A DNA stretch of 64,000 nucleotides, from the NCBI GenBank assembly GCA_945910005.1, contig OX246743.1, forward strand, positions 9,840,587-9,904,586. The letters run 5' to 3'. Under the pieces are notes generated by a model. The model saw only the letters and a program-made list of their open reading frames with translations, made no database searches and was not told where the DNA came from. A program made the position numbers and the translations under genes. The stretch is from Isoperla grammatica. Its lineage: Eukaryota; Arthropoda; Insecta; Plecoptera; Perlodidae. Every line of letters starts with the position of its first letter. The stretch's first letter is position 1. Below, piece by piece: positions 35,593-49,072 of this stretch.

Positions 35593-37260
35593 GTGAGTGA
35601 GATTTTCACGTTATAAATATGTATTTAAAAATGCACGATTTGTATTCTTTAGTAAACATTTATTGTGAATTTAATCTGAAGAATTTGTAAACACATTTTG
35701 AAAATTTAAAAAAAAAAGTTAAAGCCAAAAGTTACGTTCAAATTCAGATTATTTCAGAATAAATAAGTTTTCAGTACGAAAAAACTGAAACATGTTAATT
35801 TCTAAATATAAATAAGTGATTAAAATGCGTAAAGTACTCGCTAATGAATGTAATTAATTAATGATATATTATTTTTAATTAAGATCAATGTGATTAGCCT
35901 AATTAGGCATGTTTATTGTTATTATTCAAAGGTTTGCAAGTCGCGTAGTTACGGTAGGTCACGAATGCACGCTGGTAGAATAATGACGCAACTCGGCAAT
36001 GAAGAAGAGCCAAAGGGGTAGCGGGCGGGTGGCGAGGGGGGGGGACGCGCGCGATGAGGGGGGTAAGGGGTGTTCAACTTTTCTTAACGACTTTTCACTT
36101 GCACCAATGAGCAACCAACGCGCCGACTCCGGCGACCCAGTCCGCCGCGTTGTTTTAAAGCGCTTTACTCATTAGACAGACGGACCGGCAGGCAGCTGTG
36201 ATACTGTACTACATTACATACTCACTCAACACACATGCTCGCCGCACACGCACACATGGCTTGGTGATTGACGGCTAGGCGGGCACAATTACAACGTTAT
36301 TCGGTCATTTTAATAGGGAGGAGAGGCAGAAAAAAAAACTAGAATTATTAAGTATCGACATAATACCGTTTTTTTTTTAAGCACGGAAAACGAGTATAGA
36401 ACACATAATTAGTTACTAAATATAGAATCGCTAATGAAATATTCATGAAATTAAATTGATTATGACCCGAGAATCACTTAAAAGTGTAGCTATATCGTAG
36501 GTGTACGCAAAACGGTGCGTAAAAGATGGGATTTAATTGCCCATTAATTAGATCTTGTGTTTATAATTATTAATTATAATTTAGATTGTTGTCGTGATCG
36601 AATTTGTGTATTGCATCATGCTTTAGGCCTAATTAGATTGCTAATGTTTTTTATCTTTTACGGTAAAAATAATTTTGAATTTAATTAATTCTGATTAATT
36701 TATTTTAGCTATAGCCCGGAAAAAATAAATATTCTTAATTGTTAATTATTATTAATTAGAATCTTCAAAAGTCCCCTTACAATTATAGTTATATTAATTT
36801 CAACGATAATATAATACGCATGCACTAACGAGTTTGGGAGTTGGTTATACAAAGCATTAAACCTGTTTTAAACGCTCCAATTTTATTCATCCAACTCGTC
36901 CGCAAAGAAAAACGTCCGCGAAAAATTAATATTATTTATTTCACTACCCAGGCTTTTTTCGAATTGTTGAATATTATACTATTTTAAAAATTATCTCGGA
37001 CACTGACATCATTGTCCCCTAAATCTTCAAGAACATGAATAACAACTATTAAAACTGTAAAATCAATTTATGATGATCTTGTATGAATCAATGAACATTT
37101 AAAAAACTAATTTTTAATAGTTTTGTTATTGTTGTTCTTGAAGTTTTAGGGGAACCTGACGTCAAAGTGCCCTAGAAAATAACTAAAATGTTATATTCAA
37201 CAAATTTATGTAATAAAATAAATAATATTCATTTTTAGCGGACGTTGTATGATTATGATA
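35593..37260 (+). other. intron-like sequence rich in homeodomain sites
   Basis: Beyond the candidate donor, TAATTAATTAATGA (35850-35863), TTAATTAAG (35876) and CCTAATTAGGC (35899-35909) occur, then a G-rich tract (36016-36070) and a GC-rich box with GCGCTTTACTCATTAGAC (36160-36177). Bases 36395-36790 are dense with TAATTA/TTAATT words. This style of sequence is seen in introns and enhancers of developmental regulators. There are no open frames of note. Confidence 0.35.
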
Positions 37261-37269
37261 AAATGTAGC

Positions 37270-37470
37270 CTAGCGTCAAAACATGCGTCAGTGCGGAGGG
37301 TCCTGGTAGGCCCAAAAGTCGCGACGCGCCGCTGAGTGGAAGCGGTGTAACGTGCCGGCATACATGGCCCGATCACCGGCTATATCTCGCCCGGCATCAC
37401 GTGACAAGACGGCTACGAGTCACGTTAACGTGATGGCCGTCACGTGGTTATCACCTGGAGGCTACGTGCT
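37270..37470. promoter_or_regulatory. CpG-rich E-box cluster
   Basis: Within 52 bases there are ATCACGTGAC (37396-37405), the palindrome TCACGTTAACGTGA (37420-37433) and GTCACGTGG (37439-37447). CACGTG is the binding core of bHLH-leucine-zipper factors of the USF/MITF/Myc group. The segment is CpG-rich. It may be an alternative promoter or an enhancer. Confidence 0.35.
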
Positions 37471-37564
37471 TGACAAGGTGCAGAAGTTTGTATCAACCGA
37501 TCGCGAGCCTTTGTTTGAAATTGTCCATTCAATTGTTGAAATTTGTAATGGGGATAGATTAATT

Positions 37565-38050
37565 TAAAGTGAAACCCGAAACAGAAAAAAATGGAAAACA
37601 AAAAACGGAAAAGAAAACTTTAACGTAAAAGAAGAGGGAGTAAAGAATAATAAGGAATTGAAAAGGAATGGAGGAGAAATGGATGGAGAGAAAGAGAAAC
37701 AAAGAGGAAGAGAATGACGAAAGGAAAAAATTGAAACAGAAAAACAGAAAAAGAAAATTCTGATAATTTCAGGCAAAAAAGAAGTTAAAAAGAAAAGACC
37801 AGAAAAAAATATAAACGGGAATAGGATAAAAAAAATGGGGAAATGAGAGGAACGAAATAGTAAAATAAAAAGTATAAGGAAACGTAAAAGAAAGGAACAT
37901 ACAAGAAAATGAAATGAAAAAATATGATAAATGGCAGCAAGATCAACGGAAAGAAAAGAAAAGCGAATGAGAAGGGATCGATAGACAGGTAAAATTAGAG
38001 AAAAGTAAAAAAATTGAAAAGAGGAAGAAAAGAGGGCAACAAATTAAAAG
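37565..38050. repeat. polypurine-biased tract (about 480 bp)
   Basis: For nearly 500 bases the plus strand is overwhelmingly A and G in irregular GAAA, AGAAAAG and GGAGA words, without a fixed period. The minus strand gives a 70-codon Phe/Ser/Leu-rich frame as a by-product. Long purine/pyrimidine asymmetric tracts can form triplex DNA. Confidence 0.8.
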
Positions 38051-40320
38051 AAATATCTAACTTTGTAGCTATAGTTATGTGGTTTAGAAAATCGACATAA
38101 CTATTACTTTTTGCCTATCGAATGTAAGAAACTATACGGGAAATGAAAATAAACGACAATAAAAACAACATAAATAATTAACTATCAATAAAAACCGATT
38201 AATCAATGAATAGTAAAACAATAAGAAATAATATCATGACTGTGTTTTGTTTAATAAATAATAACAAAAAAATGAAACTAATTATACTCGAAACTGAGAA
38301 GTAAACAAAAAAATACTTATTACCTAGACTACAATCTGGTAGTCTCGATTATCCTCGTTTAATGAGAATGAGCTATTTGAGAGTGTAATAGTGTATACAC
38401 TATTACACTATTCATAGGGCAGCACTGTATTCTACCGCGCTAACCATGCGTTCGTTCCTTACACAATGAGCAGAAGCACACACGCACTCTAGAAGTCACA
38501 CCCAACCACAGATTTGTGTTCAAAGCAATTATGTACAAAAATATAAAGACTAAATTACATTACAGTTCAAAAACAAGATGATTTCATCTCACACTTGGGT
38601 CACAACAGTTAATTCTAGAGGTTATAGTCCATAAACTATCTTAAATATTTGTCGTTATTAAATATTAATACGAGCAACTTAGTCCAAACACATTTTAAAA
38701 ACACATTATTTTAAGTGGAAATAATCGGAACACTCGTTAATATCTACCACAAAATTAAAATTGAATATAATTTTAAAAAGAATAAAAAAAATCAAAGAAG
38801 CCGCGACAATGGTAACAATCACTAATGTAAAAACACACGCACACGCAAAAAATAAAACCACCAACCATTCTAACTATATCTTATTTAACAAAAATGAACG
38901 ATTCAAAATTTTAAAAAAATCACAATTTTTAAAATAAAAAAAAAAAATCCAAAATGTACTACTTGGTGGTATCAATTAAAACCAAACGCCCCCCTGCCCC
39001 TCGTCCGCCCCCACCACACGTGTACACGCACACGTACACCACTGCTCTGATGTGTTACCTCGGTGATACGAGTCAAGAGTGAGTTCCTCCACGTTGGAAA
39101 TACGACCACTTATAAGGTAGGCAAGTAGGCCATGGGATCACAGGGTAACTCATTACAATCAACGGTACGGGATGCGTTAGGGGTGGATCCAATGGTGGGG
39201 GTAGGTAAAACGAACCTCATATACATATAAAAAAAATCTACCCGGAAGATCCAACGTACGACCATGCTATCTATGCACGTAATAGAACGGGCCACTTTCT
39301 ACCCCTAAAAAACCACCCTCATTTAGATTTTAAATTTAAAAAAATATATCCTGTTCAAGGTTGACTGCAACTTGGTATACACACATGCAAAACTTCCATT
39401 GATCTCATCGTACATAAATTACATCGGGTCTTTTAGTCTTTTTCAAGGTTTATGGACGCGCGACCCTTTCAGCTTTTAAAATCCATAAAAAAAATTATAT
39501 ATGATATAAACCATGCTCTAGTGGAAAAGAAAAATGTGTTGTATTATTAAATACACAAAAGGATTGTATGCGTGTAAGGATATTGAGATTTTTTAAACTA
39601 GGGATGCGCCGTAACCAACCCTAACCGACCACGCCTGCGTTAGAAAAAGGGTTAGAGGTACAAAAACCCATGTTCGTTAAGGAATAGAATATAAAAAATT
39701 GTTTAGCTAGTCGGTTTTTATATGCATATCGGAAGCGCGCTGCACCCTCCATATGTTACGTAGGTAGATAGGAGGTGGGCTTGTATCTTCCGCCTAATAC
39801 AAAGAGAGTCCCCAGACATTCTATATGAGGTGATGTGGTTTGCGTTGAAAGGATGGGGTTTCGGCCGACGTTAATAAATATCAAGCCATATATTAACGGA
39901 GTCTTCGGTATGGTTGAGTTGAGTTGAGCGGAGAGAAGAAAGGTTTGGAAGAACGCGGCGCATCGTATCAATATCAATATCGTCTACTCGGTGCAGGCAA
40001 ACAAACAGAACGGTGTAGATTCGAGGGCTACAAGTGTAGCACAAACCTTTTCAACACAGTCAACTATAGTGAACTCTCGTTTGGTTGTAATACAACAAAT
40101 ATACTAACAAAAATGAAATGAGTATATTGTTATAAGTTTGATACTATACATTATACAAGCGTAAAACTTTGTTCTTAAAAATTAAACAAACCATTATATT
40201 ATCAGCAATGTATTTTTTTAAAGTCTACGACTTAATGGAAGATTGGTATCAACTACAATAACTCTTTTCTATATTTTCTTTGATTTTATAAGATTCTTAT
40301 TGCTTTACGTCTATATTTTT
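38051..40320. other. gene-free sequence with a 28-bp palindrome
   Basis: A perfect spacerless palindrome occupies 38382-38409 (AGTGTAATAGTGTA then its complement). About 35 bp later a tRNA-like phrase occurs on the minus strand (complement of about 38425-38452, GGTTAGCGCGGTAGAATA), perhaps a SINE head. The remainder is A+T-rich with unrecognised short frames. Confidence 0.5.
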
Positions 40321-40324
40321 TTAA

Positions 40325-40460
40325 TCGTGATATTCGAACGATGAGGGGTGATAGATGAAAATAAAGAATAATTACAAAAAAAACTTAGATGCGCTATGCG
40401 GTATTCAAACCCACCTAGGTGGTACACGCTTAGGACTTTGAGCCACCACGGACGACTATC
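40325..40460 (-). mobile_element. tRNA-derived SINE (family B), minus strand
   Basis: On the minus strand GTGGCTCAAAGTCC (box A, complement of about 40433-40446) is followed by GGTGGGTTTGAATACC (box B, complement of about 40400-40415). A tail to lower coordinates has TTCGAACGATGAGGGGTGAT, which matches the tail of the copy at 50345-50485. Confidence 0.65.
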
Positions 40461-43400
40461 ATCTATTATAAATATGAGAACAGCGTGTCAAAATAATAAA
40501 TTGCCAAACAAGATTTATTAAGATACTCTTCGATGTGTTTACTTCTTATTTATTAAAAAGTATTTCCATTTAGAAAATTACTATAGGTCGGAAAAACAAC
40601 GAACTTCAAACAACAGCCTCCACTCGTTTCCCGTCCGTATCTCAAACCGTCCAATTTCCATATCAGGATAGTGCACAGTGTTTTTATTGCTACTACATGG
40701 ACGCATCATCGATATTGACCGGAAATCAATACATACCGCGTATCCACCGGCAACACAACTCTCCCTTCTTACTTGGATAAGCAAAGCACTTATAAGGGAA
40801 GAACATGCACATCACTTGGATAAGCAAAGCCCTTGTTTGAATAGCTATGAGCACACGCGTATCAAGAATCTATTGTCAGTTCGCAATCCGTCCCATTGTC
40901 ATTCAAGCATGTCCTTCAGTCGACAGTAGTCTGTTGTCCTTTTTTCTGATTATTTATTTGTAAACCCTTACTTTTTCCAATTCATTGTGTAAACATAACA
41001 AAAACTACCCTTTATAATAAAATTTCCTTGTAAGTTTGCATTCGCTATGTGATTACACAGTTATCGGCGGACTAAAAGGGTTATTTCCCTATAAATCAAT
41101 GTGTGAATGGAAATCGTGTCCCGAACGCCTTTTATTCAACACGAAATTTCGTGTGTGCTGCTGCATTGGCTATTTAATACGACCCTCGCTGTAGGAGCGA
41201 ACACACACATACATCTTGTATTCAAAATTCTATTGACACATTAGGAAAATCTATTTTTTGCATCGCGTTATTGAAACGAATGTTGCTAAAGTTAATTTCA
41301 CACCTCATAATCTATGGATATTTTTTAGAATCGGGGTTGGAAAGTGACAGATGATCAGAAACTACATATTCATTTTTGAGAGCGATTATGTAAAAACTGA
41401 CAATTTTATTGTGACATAATTTTGCTTCAAACATCATCTTTCAGTGAGGTTAAATCTCAAACTCATTTCAAATGTCAGCAATATACCATTGATAGCAGCT
41501 TTACTTCTGGAATACCGACTAAGGAAATAGAAAATTCCAATAAACAAGGAAACAAATGTGCGATACATCTTAGGGGAAAAAAAAGAAATTAGTATGAATT
41601 TCTCTCTCACATATTATGTAAAATTACACCAGCGTATCAGAAATCTACGAATAAGCCGAGGTTAACACACTTTTTCATCAATTATTTAATTAGATAAAAT
41701 CTCTCAAATTAATAATTAAACCTTCTAAATTAACAACAATTCAATTAACGTGTATGTAATTAAATCACCTTTACTTTAAGTAATTTAAAATATCTACAAC
41801 ATTACACACACAAAAAAACATTTTAAATTCATATTTTTAAGTTTCGATCTGGACGATGAATAACATAACATTTGTTTCTCGATTCCCGCTGTGTCGTAAG
41901 CACGCACGATGCGGACGCTAAGAATAAATTAATTGAATATGTATTCACCCAAGTCCAAAACTTTCGATTTAAATAATATTTCGTTAAACGCCCGTCATCA
42001 CTGCTCAATTTAACACTTCTCCTTTCTCGAGAAAGAGAGAGAAAAAAAAACTCCTTCACTGAATAAACTTAATCCACATTTACAAAGTAAACAGTAAAAA
42101 CTTTCTTAACAAGTTAAAAAAGAAGACCGGAAGACGGAAGAGGGAAGTAAAGGATGAAGGAAGGGATGAAAACCACCACCACCAGCCAGATGAATGAATG
42201 AATGAAGAAAGGCCAGACGGAGACAGAAGTTGTAAGAAACTGTGAGGGAGGGGTGGGTGAGGGGTAGAGGGGAGGGGGGTTTACTCATTCTGAGTGTTAA
42301 CGAACTTTCTCGTGGCGGCAACGAACGCAAGCGCCGCTAGTAAAGTGCGGCGGTAGTACGTACTACTACTCAAGGGCAGGCGGCAGGGGGATGTTTGCAA
42401 CTAGGCCGCGGGCCGGTCTGCCTGGCATACACAACCACTTAATGAACGCGCCCGCCGAGCAAGACAGAGAGAGATGAGGAAATATGCAGACGAGCTAGAC
42501 AGAGAGAGGACGTGAACTCACTAACCTACATTTTAACGGGGATGAAAACGAACGAGGATGGTGAGGAAATGTTACTACAGAGTTGGAATTAAAACTGCAA
42601 GCAATGTAATCGCTACTATTACACACTTGTATTATGCACGTGTCAAAGAAGTGTTTGTAACACTTGTTTTACCGCGCGACACGAATTCGCATTTATTTAA
42701 ATACAATCAATAATTTACTAAATAATAACTAATTATAAACAAGTTAATTACTAAATTCCACAGCAAAAGAAAGAGAATAATAAAAAAAAAGATTGAACGT
42801 TTTGGAGAATGGATTTTTTGATAATTTTTAACAATTATTGTAAAATCATGGGAAATTTTTTTTGAAGAACCCCAAATGTGACAGGGTTTATTGGAAAGTA
42901 CAACATTTAATTTTTTACGGTTTTACGGTGTGCACTTTTTATAAACTTTGCTTTTAAGTTTTAACCATTGAAATACTAGCCAAAGTAAAACCAACGCTTT
43001 TATAATATACATCAATTTCAATTTCTATAACAATGCTGATTTCAAACACAATATACAAAATATGAGTACTAAAATGAATACAAAATAATACAAATATAAA
43101 TATAAAATAGAATAATTTGTTTCAATTAATCGAGAAAACGCGAAGAACAAATCAAAAATAAAACAAATTAAAATTCGTGTGTTAAACAACTTTAGACAAT
43201 ACGGCAGAATTTGTATAGAATAAATATATCCAAATATTGCAAATATAATATTCCTAATGAAGTAAAACAATATTTAATACATCTATATTTTATATAAATG
43301 CTACAAAGCCCAATCTACGCGATAAATCTGCGTGAAAACCGCTCCACACATAGATAAACGAAGCCATACAACTGAAACATCCATTACGATTTAGAAAATC

Positions 43401-45490
43401 TAGTAACAGAAGACTTCAATAGCTTATAGCTACTTTTGTCAATGGGATTTACGGGCGTTGAGGTTTAAATGGGCCTATAATTTCTTTTCTAAACGTTGAG
43501 TAAAAAATCCTTTGGCTGACATTGATCAATGTACGTGTATAGATAGGTCTGCACCACTTAGAGAGTATCAGTCTGGTGGCCGTACATAGGTGCGAGGTTG
43601 GTTGGAACCAGGGGTGACAGAATCTTAGGAGGGAATATATTATGTGACAGTCCAGGAGTTAGTGTATTGACATTATAGTGGGTATAGTAATGTCTTTGCA
43701 GTCAATAATAATATTGACATAGTATAATCGAATGCTTTGAAATTTTCAATACAGAACTTACATTGTTTCAGAATTTATCGTATATACGAACATTTCTGTT
43801 AGGTAATTAAAAAATATATTTTATTTATGTGTTCCGATGTAAAGTTATGTTGTTATTGGGGTAAAATAAATAATTATCAAGTATGATAGATACAAACAAA
43901 GTAAATTGTGACCGGTGGAAATAATTACAAAATTGATTTTGGAAATTATTTTGCAAAAGAAAGAAGTACAAAATGGAGAAATTTGTTTTTATATTCTTAT
44001 ATGCAAGTTTTTTTTAAAACAAAATATTACATATATCTCGGGCCGCAAAAATCTACATACATCTACATACACATAACCTTGGCAATTCGTTTACAATTAA
44101 AACAAGAAATACATCATGAGTGCGGGTAAAAACGCAAAGCGCATTTCTGCTGAAATCACTTTGTCGACAATAATTATACCTCCGATAAACCACATCATCA
44201 CAACTTGTAACACTCACGCGCTCAGGTAGAATCAACGCCGGTCTGTATTTCGATACCCCTGGAGTTAGTTGATGGTTGGTTGCATTTAAGGGACAGAATC
44301 AAATCGATGGGCCTACTACCGTTTAAGAGCTCTTTACAATTCGAGGGCAAAAGCAAATACGAGATACAATCCACCCTTCATCGAGATTTCAACGAGGTTG
44401 CTGCTTTGAGTTTTGATTTGGAAAAATCAAGTATTATGTCGACTTGAGAATACATTACGTTTTTTTTTTTTTTACATACCTATTTTTCCCTCGTGTTACC
44501 AATCCGTACCTGTTTCACACATGTCTCAATTCTTTCCTCATTTCTGACAGTATCTTAAGTTATCCTCATCCTCATCCTCTTACAGAGATACATTTAGTGT
44601 TTTGCACCATTATAGCTAAATCAATGAATATCGGTTACTGAAATATGTCGATTTTTTTAACAAATGGTCTAAATAATATTCTTCTTGAAAATTCTATTTT
44701 TACACACCTTTATACTCATTTTAATTTAACAGCACGGATACCTTTGAACACAGATTTTATCACCACGAAAAATATATTTACTCGTTTTTATATTGGTAAT
44801 AACTAGAGCAGGAGCTGAAGAATGAAGACAACGAAAGGTAAGTGCTATTTATTTCCTATATATGAAAATGAAATGGGAGTTATATGTCAGGTCAATATCT
44901 TAAATAAGTAGGCCTACTATACCCAGTATAAACGTTTTGTTAGTAAGAAATATAATTAGATTGTGCGTTTTAAAGACGCAGCTTGAAGCCAGAGTAGAGG
45001 AAGGGTCTCCCCATAATATGGGGCAGGTAAATATTGAGAACATACATACAATTTATTAAACAATACAATTTATACAATTTATTCATAATAAAAAAATTAA
45101 TTAATGCATTGCATATTATGTTAATTCCAGAAATCAATAGATACAAAACATAATAATATACATTCATATTATTACATTATGTCATTACTTTGTAAGTATG
45201 TTTACATGTTGTTCCGTGTTTGGGTATGTTACAACAACTGGATCAGGTGAACATATTTCAATAAATTGGCAGGACTTAAATTTAATGAGATAAGATAATA
45301 TTAAAGTAGAAGTATTTCGAGAAACTGATCAGTCATCAGTTGAAAAGAACTTATATTCTGTTCAAGGAATATTGTTATTACAAATCTTGTAATGTGGCAA
45401 GAAATCAATTTATTGAAGTGTGTGTAATTGTTATGTTTATGTATTTTAATTTAATTTCATATCACTTGATCAATATGATACTATAGCATA
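40461..45490. other. gene-free sequence, one GC-rich patch
   Basis: A short direct repeat of ACTTGGATAAGCAAAGC occurs at about 40770 and 40815. A GC-rich patch at 42240-42480 holds a G run and CGGCGG-type words and ends in AGAGAGA tracts. A segment at 41080-41200 has words such as CTTTTATTC and ACACGAAATTTCGTGTGT (a short palindrome). No supportable gene. Confidence 0.45.
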
Positions 45491-45496
45491 TAAGTA

Positions 45497-45591
45497 AACG
45501 GTTACTTTCGAGCCGTCATAGCAACTCACACTGAAAATCAGTTCTCGTAACTCAGTGAGTACACAATATGCAATAAATGCAAAGTAATTTG
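45497..45591. repeat. dispersed repeat of unknown class, copy 1
   Basis: The ordered words CGGTTACTTTCGAGCCGTCATAG, CACTGAAAATCAGTTCTCGTAA and CAATAAATGCAAAGT correspond to CGGTGACTTTAGAGCCGTCGTAG, CACTGTAAACTATTTCTTGTAA and TATAAATACAAGT at 62719-62836. I cannot assign a family; no terminal repeats are evident. Confidence 0.5.
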
Positions 45592-45599
45592 ATATACTA

Positions 45600-48500
45600 T
45601 TCATTTCGAAAACTTATTACTACAATATGTTGATAGAGTTTGTGAGAAAATACAAGCTTTACTACGACTGGAGTTTACCGTAGAACGAACGCCCTTAGGC
45701 AGTACTAGATAGTCTAAGTATATCACATTCTCCACGTCTTCACATGGCAACCCGATACACAACCACACAATTCGATGATAGCCCGATGGAGATCTCAGGG
45801 ATTCCTTCCCTTATTCCCATGACGACTCATCATTAGAGTAGTCACTCACTTCTGATCTCCTGATTACACATCGAGCGATCGTGTTTCATTCAATACCTTC
45901 CTCGCTATTCTGATAGCCTGGTAGCCAGTTTGACGAAACTTGATCTAAGGCGGGCGGGCGTTCGTTCTCTCTTCTCTAATGATGCGAGTTTCCTTCACAA
46001 GAGCGAGAGAGATAGATACAAGAATACAAGATAATCAATATAAGACCCACGGCTTCTACACACTCACATACACGCACACACGCACGCACACACACTCGCA
46101 CACACATCACATATGATTTGCTTTCTAGATGTCGGCCATTATTGGTGCGACGTCGGAGATGCGGTTGCCTAGGTTACCACCCCCCACTCCCACCCACCCC
46201 TCATGGGGGGTGGGAGTCGACTCACAGATCACATCGGGGAGGAGGAATTCATACAACCAACAGTCGAAGTTCACTTCGAAAAGTTACATTTTTTAAATAA
46301 ATATCACAGTATGTGGAAGAATCTTTTTTGTCACTAGTCACAAGTAGTGTGAGGTGTTCAAATGTTTTTACGTGGGTGAAGTTGGGTAACTCTTGTTTGC
46401 TCCTTTACCAATAGTTGATACGTCGTGTGGGAGAGTTTGATACAAGTTACTTATTCAAGAACATACAACATATTGTCGAGGACTAAAAGGGTATAACAAT
46501 CGATGTATATTCGTTTACAACCCTAGTTACAGTTTAATCGTTTATTTTCCCTTCATTTTCTGAACGATACTAACTGTTTACATAACAAAATCATGATTAT
46601 TAGACTGCGTTTGAAAGTAGTGTTTAAGGCCTAGGCCTAGACTAAAAGTTGCATTACCGCTAAGTGCTATAGCTGGCTGTTGTAATATCAGTTTCAACTT
46701 CAGCCAACTTCAAGTTTCAGTTTCAGTTTCAACTTTCAGCCCGGGCTTAACTTTTTAGCCCAGTGCTTGCTTCAATTACCGGGCCTTTAGAAAATTTAAA
46801 AAAAGCGTTTTTTTTTATTACTCAAAATTGTCCTCGGCAGCTCTATGGAATATCAACAACTTCTTAGAAGGCCCAGTCTGCAAAGCGTCGCTGTCCGTAG
46901 TATCATCCGGCGCCCATTGTGAAGCCCCCTGATACACGTTGCAAAATGAAACATGTAACGACCGACGCAACGTAAAAAGCACGAAGCCACGCCATCAACT
47001 TAACTAACCAACGTAATATACAAAACGAGTCAAGCAACATAATGAAACAACCCTACCCCCCATGCGACGAAGACAGTTGCCCATGGTCCGGGTTTGCATC
47101 CATATATATGTATGTGACCTCGTCTGCATAAAACCCAACCCTTCCTTGTTATGCTAAACACTCCAACGAGCCATCCCTTACCTTCCTCAAAGATTCGAGC
47201 ATTTACCTATATGCATAATTTACATACACTCTCGCTCGCTCGCTCGCGCTCTCTCTCTAAACGTATGCATGCAACCCTATGTAGACCCTTCGTTGTGGAG
47301 TATTGAATGTAAGTCTAGGTCGTTCCCATAACCCTTTACTGCTGCACCCTACGACCTGTGAGATACCGCGTCTATCGTTCAATAGATCTAGATCACTGGA
47401 CCAGAACCGATGCTAAGTATGTTCATTCTTAACGATGAATCGAAGCACTTTTCAACAGGTACCCTACCTGAATTCGAGTTTTTCAAACAGTAAGATGCAA
47501 ATTATGACTGTATAGAGGTTGTTTGTGACTGAAAGATGCACTAGTTGTGTTTACGATAAACGGTCCAATGTGGAAAAATTAATTTCATTTGTGTGTAGGT
47601 TTTGTTACTGGTTTGTCTTTATTGTTACACTTTTACCATTCTTGTTTAATAATTAGCTGTGTTTCTATTTCCTTGCGATCCTTTGAAAATAACTTTAATG
47701 ATAATAATAATAAAATAAAATAGATAAAGAGGAAATTAAAAACATAAATAAAATTAAACAATTTAAAAGATTCAATTTGTTAATAGCAAACCGTTTAAAT
47801 AAGCGTAAAACCCCCAAATAATCCAAATTGAAAGATGATTTGACGTAACTGCACAGTAATCTGTATTCTAAGCGACACTTGAGTAAAATACCGTACACGT
47901 AAAGCCGTATACAATATTGTTGTGAGCAATATTGTATTGGAAGCACGGTTTATATGTGAAATAAAACAACAAATACAACACCAATCTACAGTCAATAAAT
48001 TGCAACTCGCTGTGCAAACCATTGGAGTAATAAATTAATGATTTACGATAGTTGTCTTCACGGATAGTCTTGTGTGTACTCGAAAGTATAAAAAGTGAAA
48101 AAAGTAAACTTTATTACGATTTGGAGACGTATAAATGTCAAGAATTTCAGAGGTTAGATCATTAAAATGTGAAGGTAATAGTCTGTTAGTGTTATACTTG
48201 TGGGTTTAGGAATTAATATATGGCCAAATATTGTATTCGCGAATGGTTTTGCCAATTTTTACAAGCGGCTCTTAAAGTGACCCCACACAAACTTGAACAT
48301 CGTAAACGTTCAAGTGTAGTGGAGTGTATTTAGTTTTTTTTTTTTAATGTTATAGTGTTTATTTAGGATAACCATGGTAAGAATTCATGCAACAGAGCAT
48401 CCAGGATATGCATGCGTTGCAAAGGATGTGTAGAAATTAGCAGAAAAGAGTTGGAGAGTAGCAGAGAGTTGATCCAAACCAATCCACGCGAGAGAGCACG

Positions 48501-49070
48501 AATACAACATTGTCTTTTGCTCTCAGGGAAAAATCAACAGATTTGAAATGTTGTATGATTCTGTTGTTTGTTGTATGAGCGCGATAACATGTGCGTTAGA
48601 AAAAATTCCTACAAATTAAGTTGTTTTTTTTTATTCCGAAAACATACTAACTATTACAATTTGTATTTACTGATGTGCAATTATTAACAAAACAATTACA
48701 CGCGTAGGTACACGTAAACAAAGACAGGTAAATGTTAACAGTAAAACATGCTAAGATGTTAATTTTATAGAAAAAAACTATACACTTTTTACATTTCAAA
48801 ATCGTACTTAATATTATTATATTTTTCTTATAGCTGTGAAATAATAACGGTACACGTGTATGCACTAACGATGGCGATATTCTTGTATTATTATTATTAT
48901 TATAATACTGATTTGACAATTCAAAAGACTCCCTTCACTTTGTAATAAAAATATATTTACAACTCTACAACTACAAACATTCATTAGTAGAGCCTGTTTT
49001 ATGTGCGAATACGTAGGGGGCGAAGAATTGTTGTGACAATGTCTAGTCCTAATACATTTTAGCTTCACCG
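45600..49070. other. gene-free sequence with CA and CT simple repeats
   Basis: A CA/CG-CA tract lies at about 46060-46108. A near-palindromic CCACCCCTCATGGGGGGTGG stem is at about 46194-46213. A run of AGTTTCA words lies at 46690-46738, and CTCGCTCG/CTCTCT at 47229-47257. Overlapping minus-strand frames of 67-90 codons (47695-48022, 48647-49068) are unrecognised. Confidence 0.5.
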
Positions 49071-49072
49071 CC

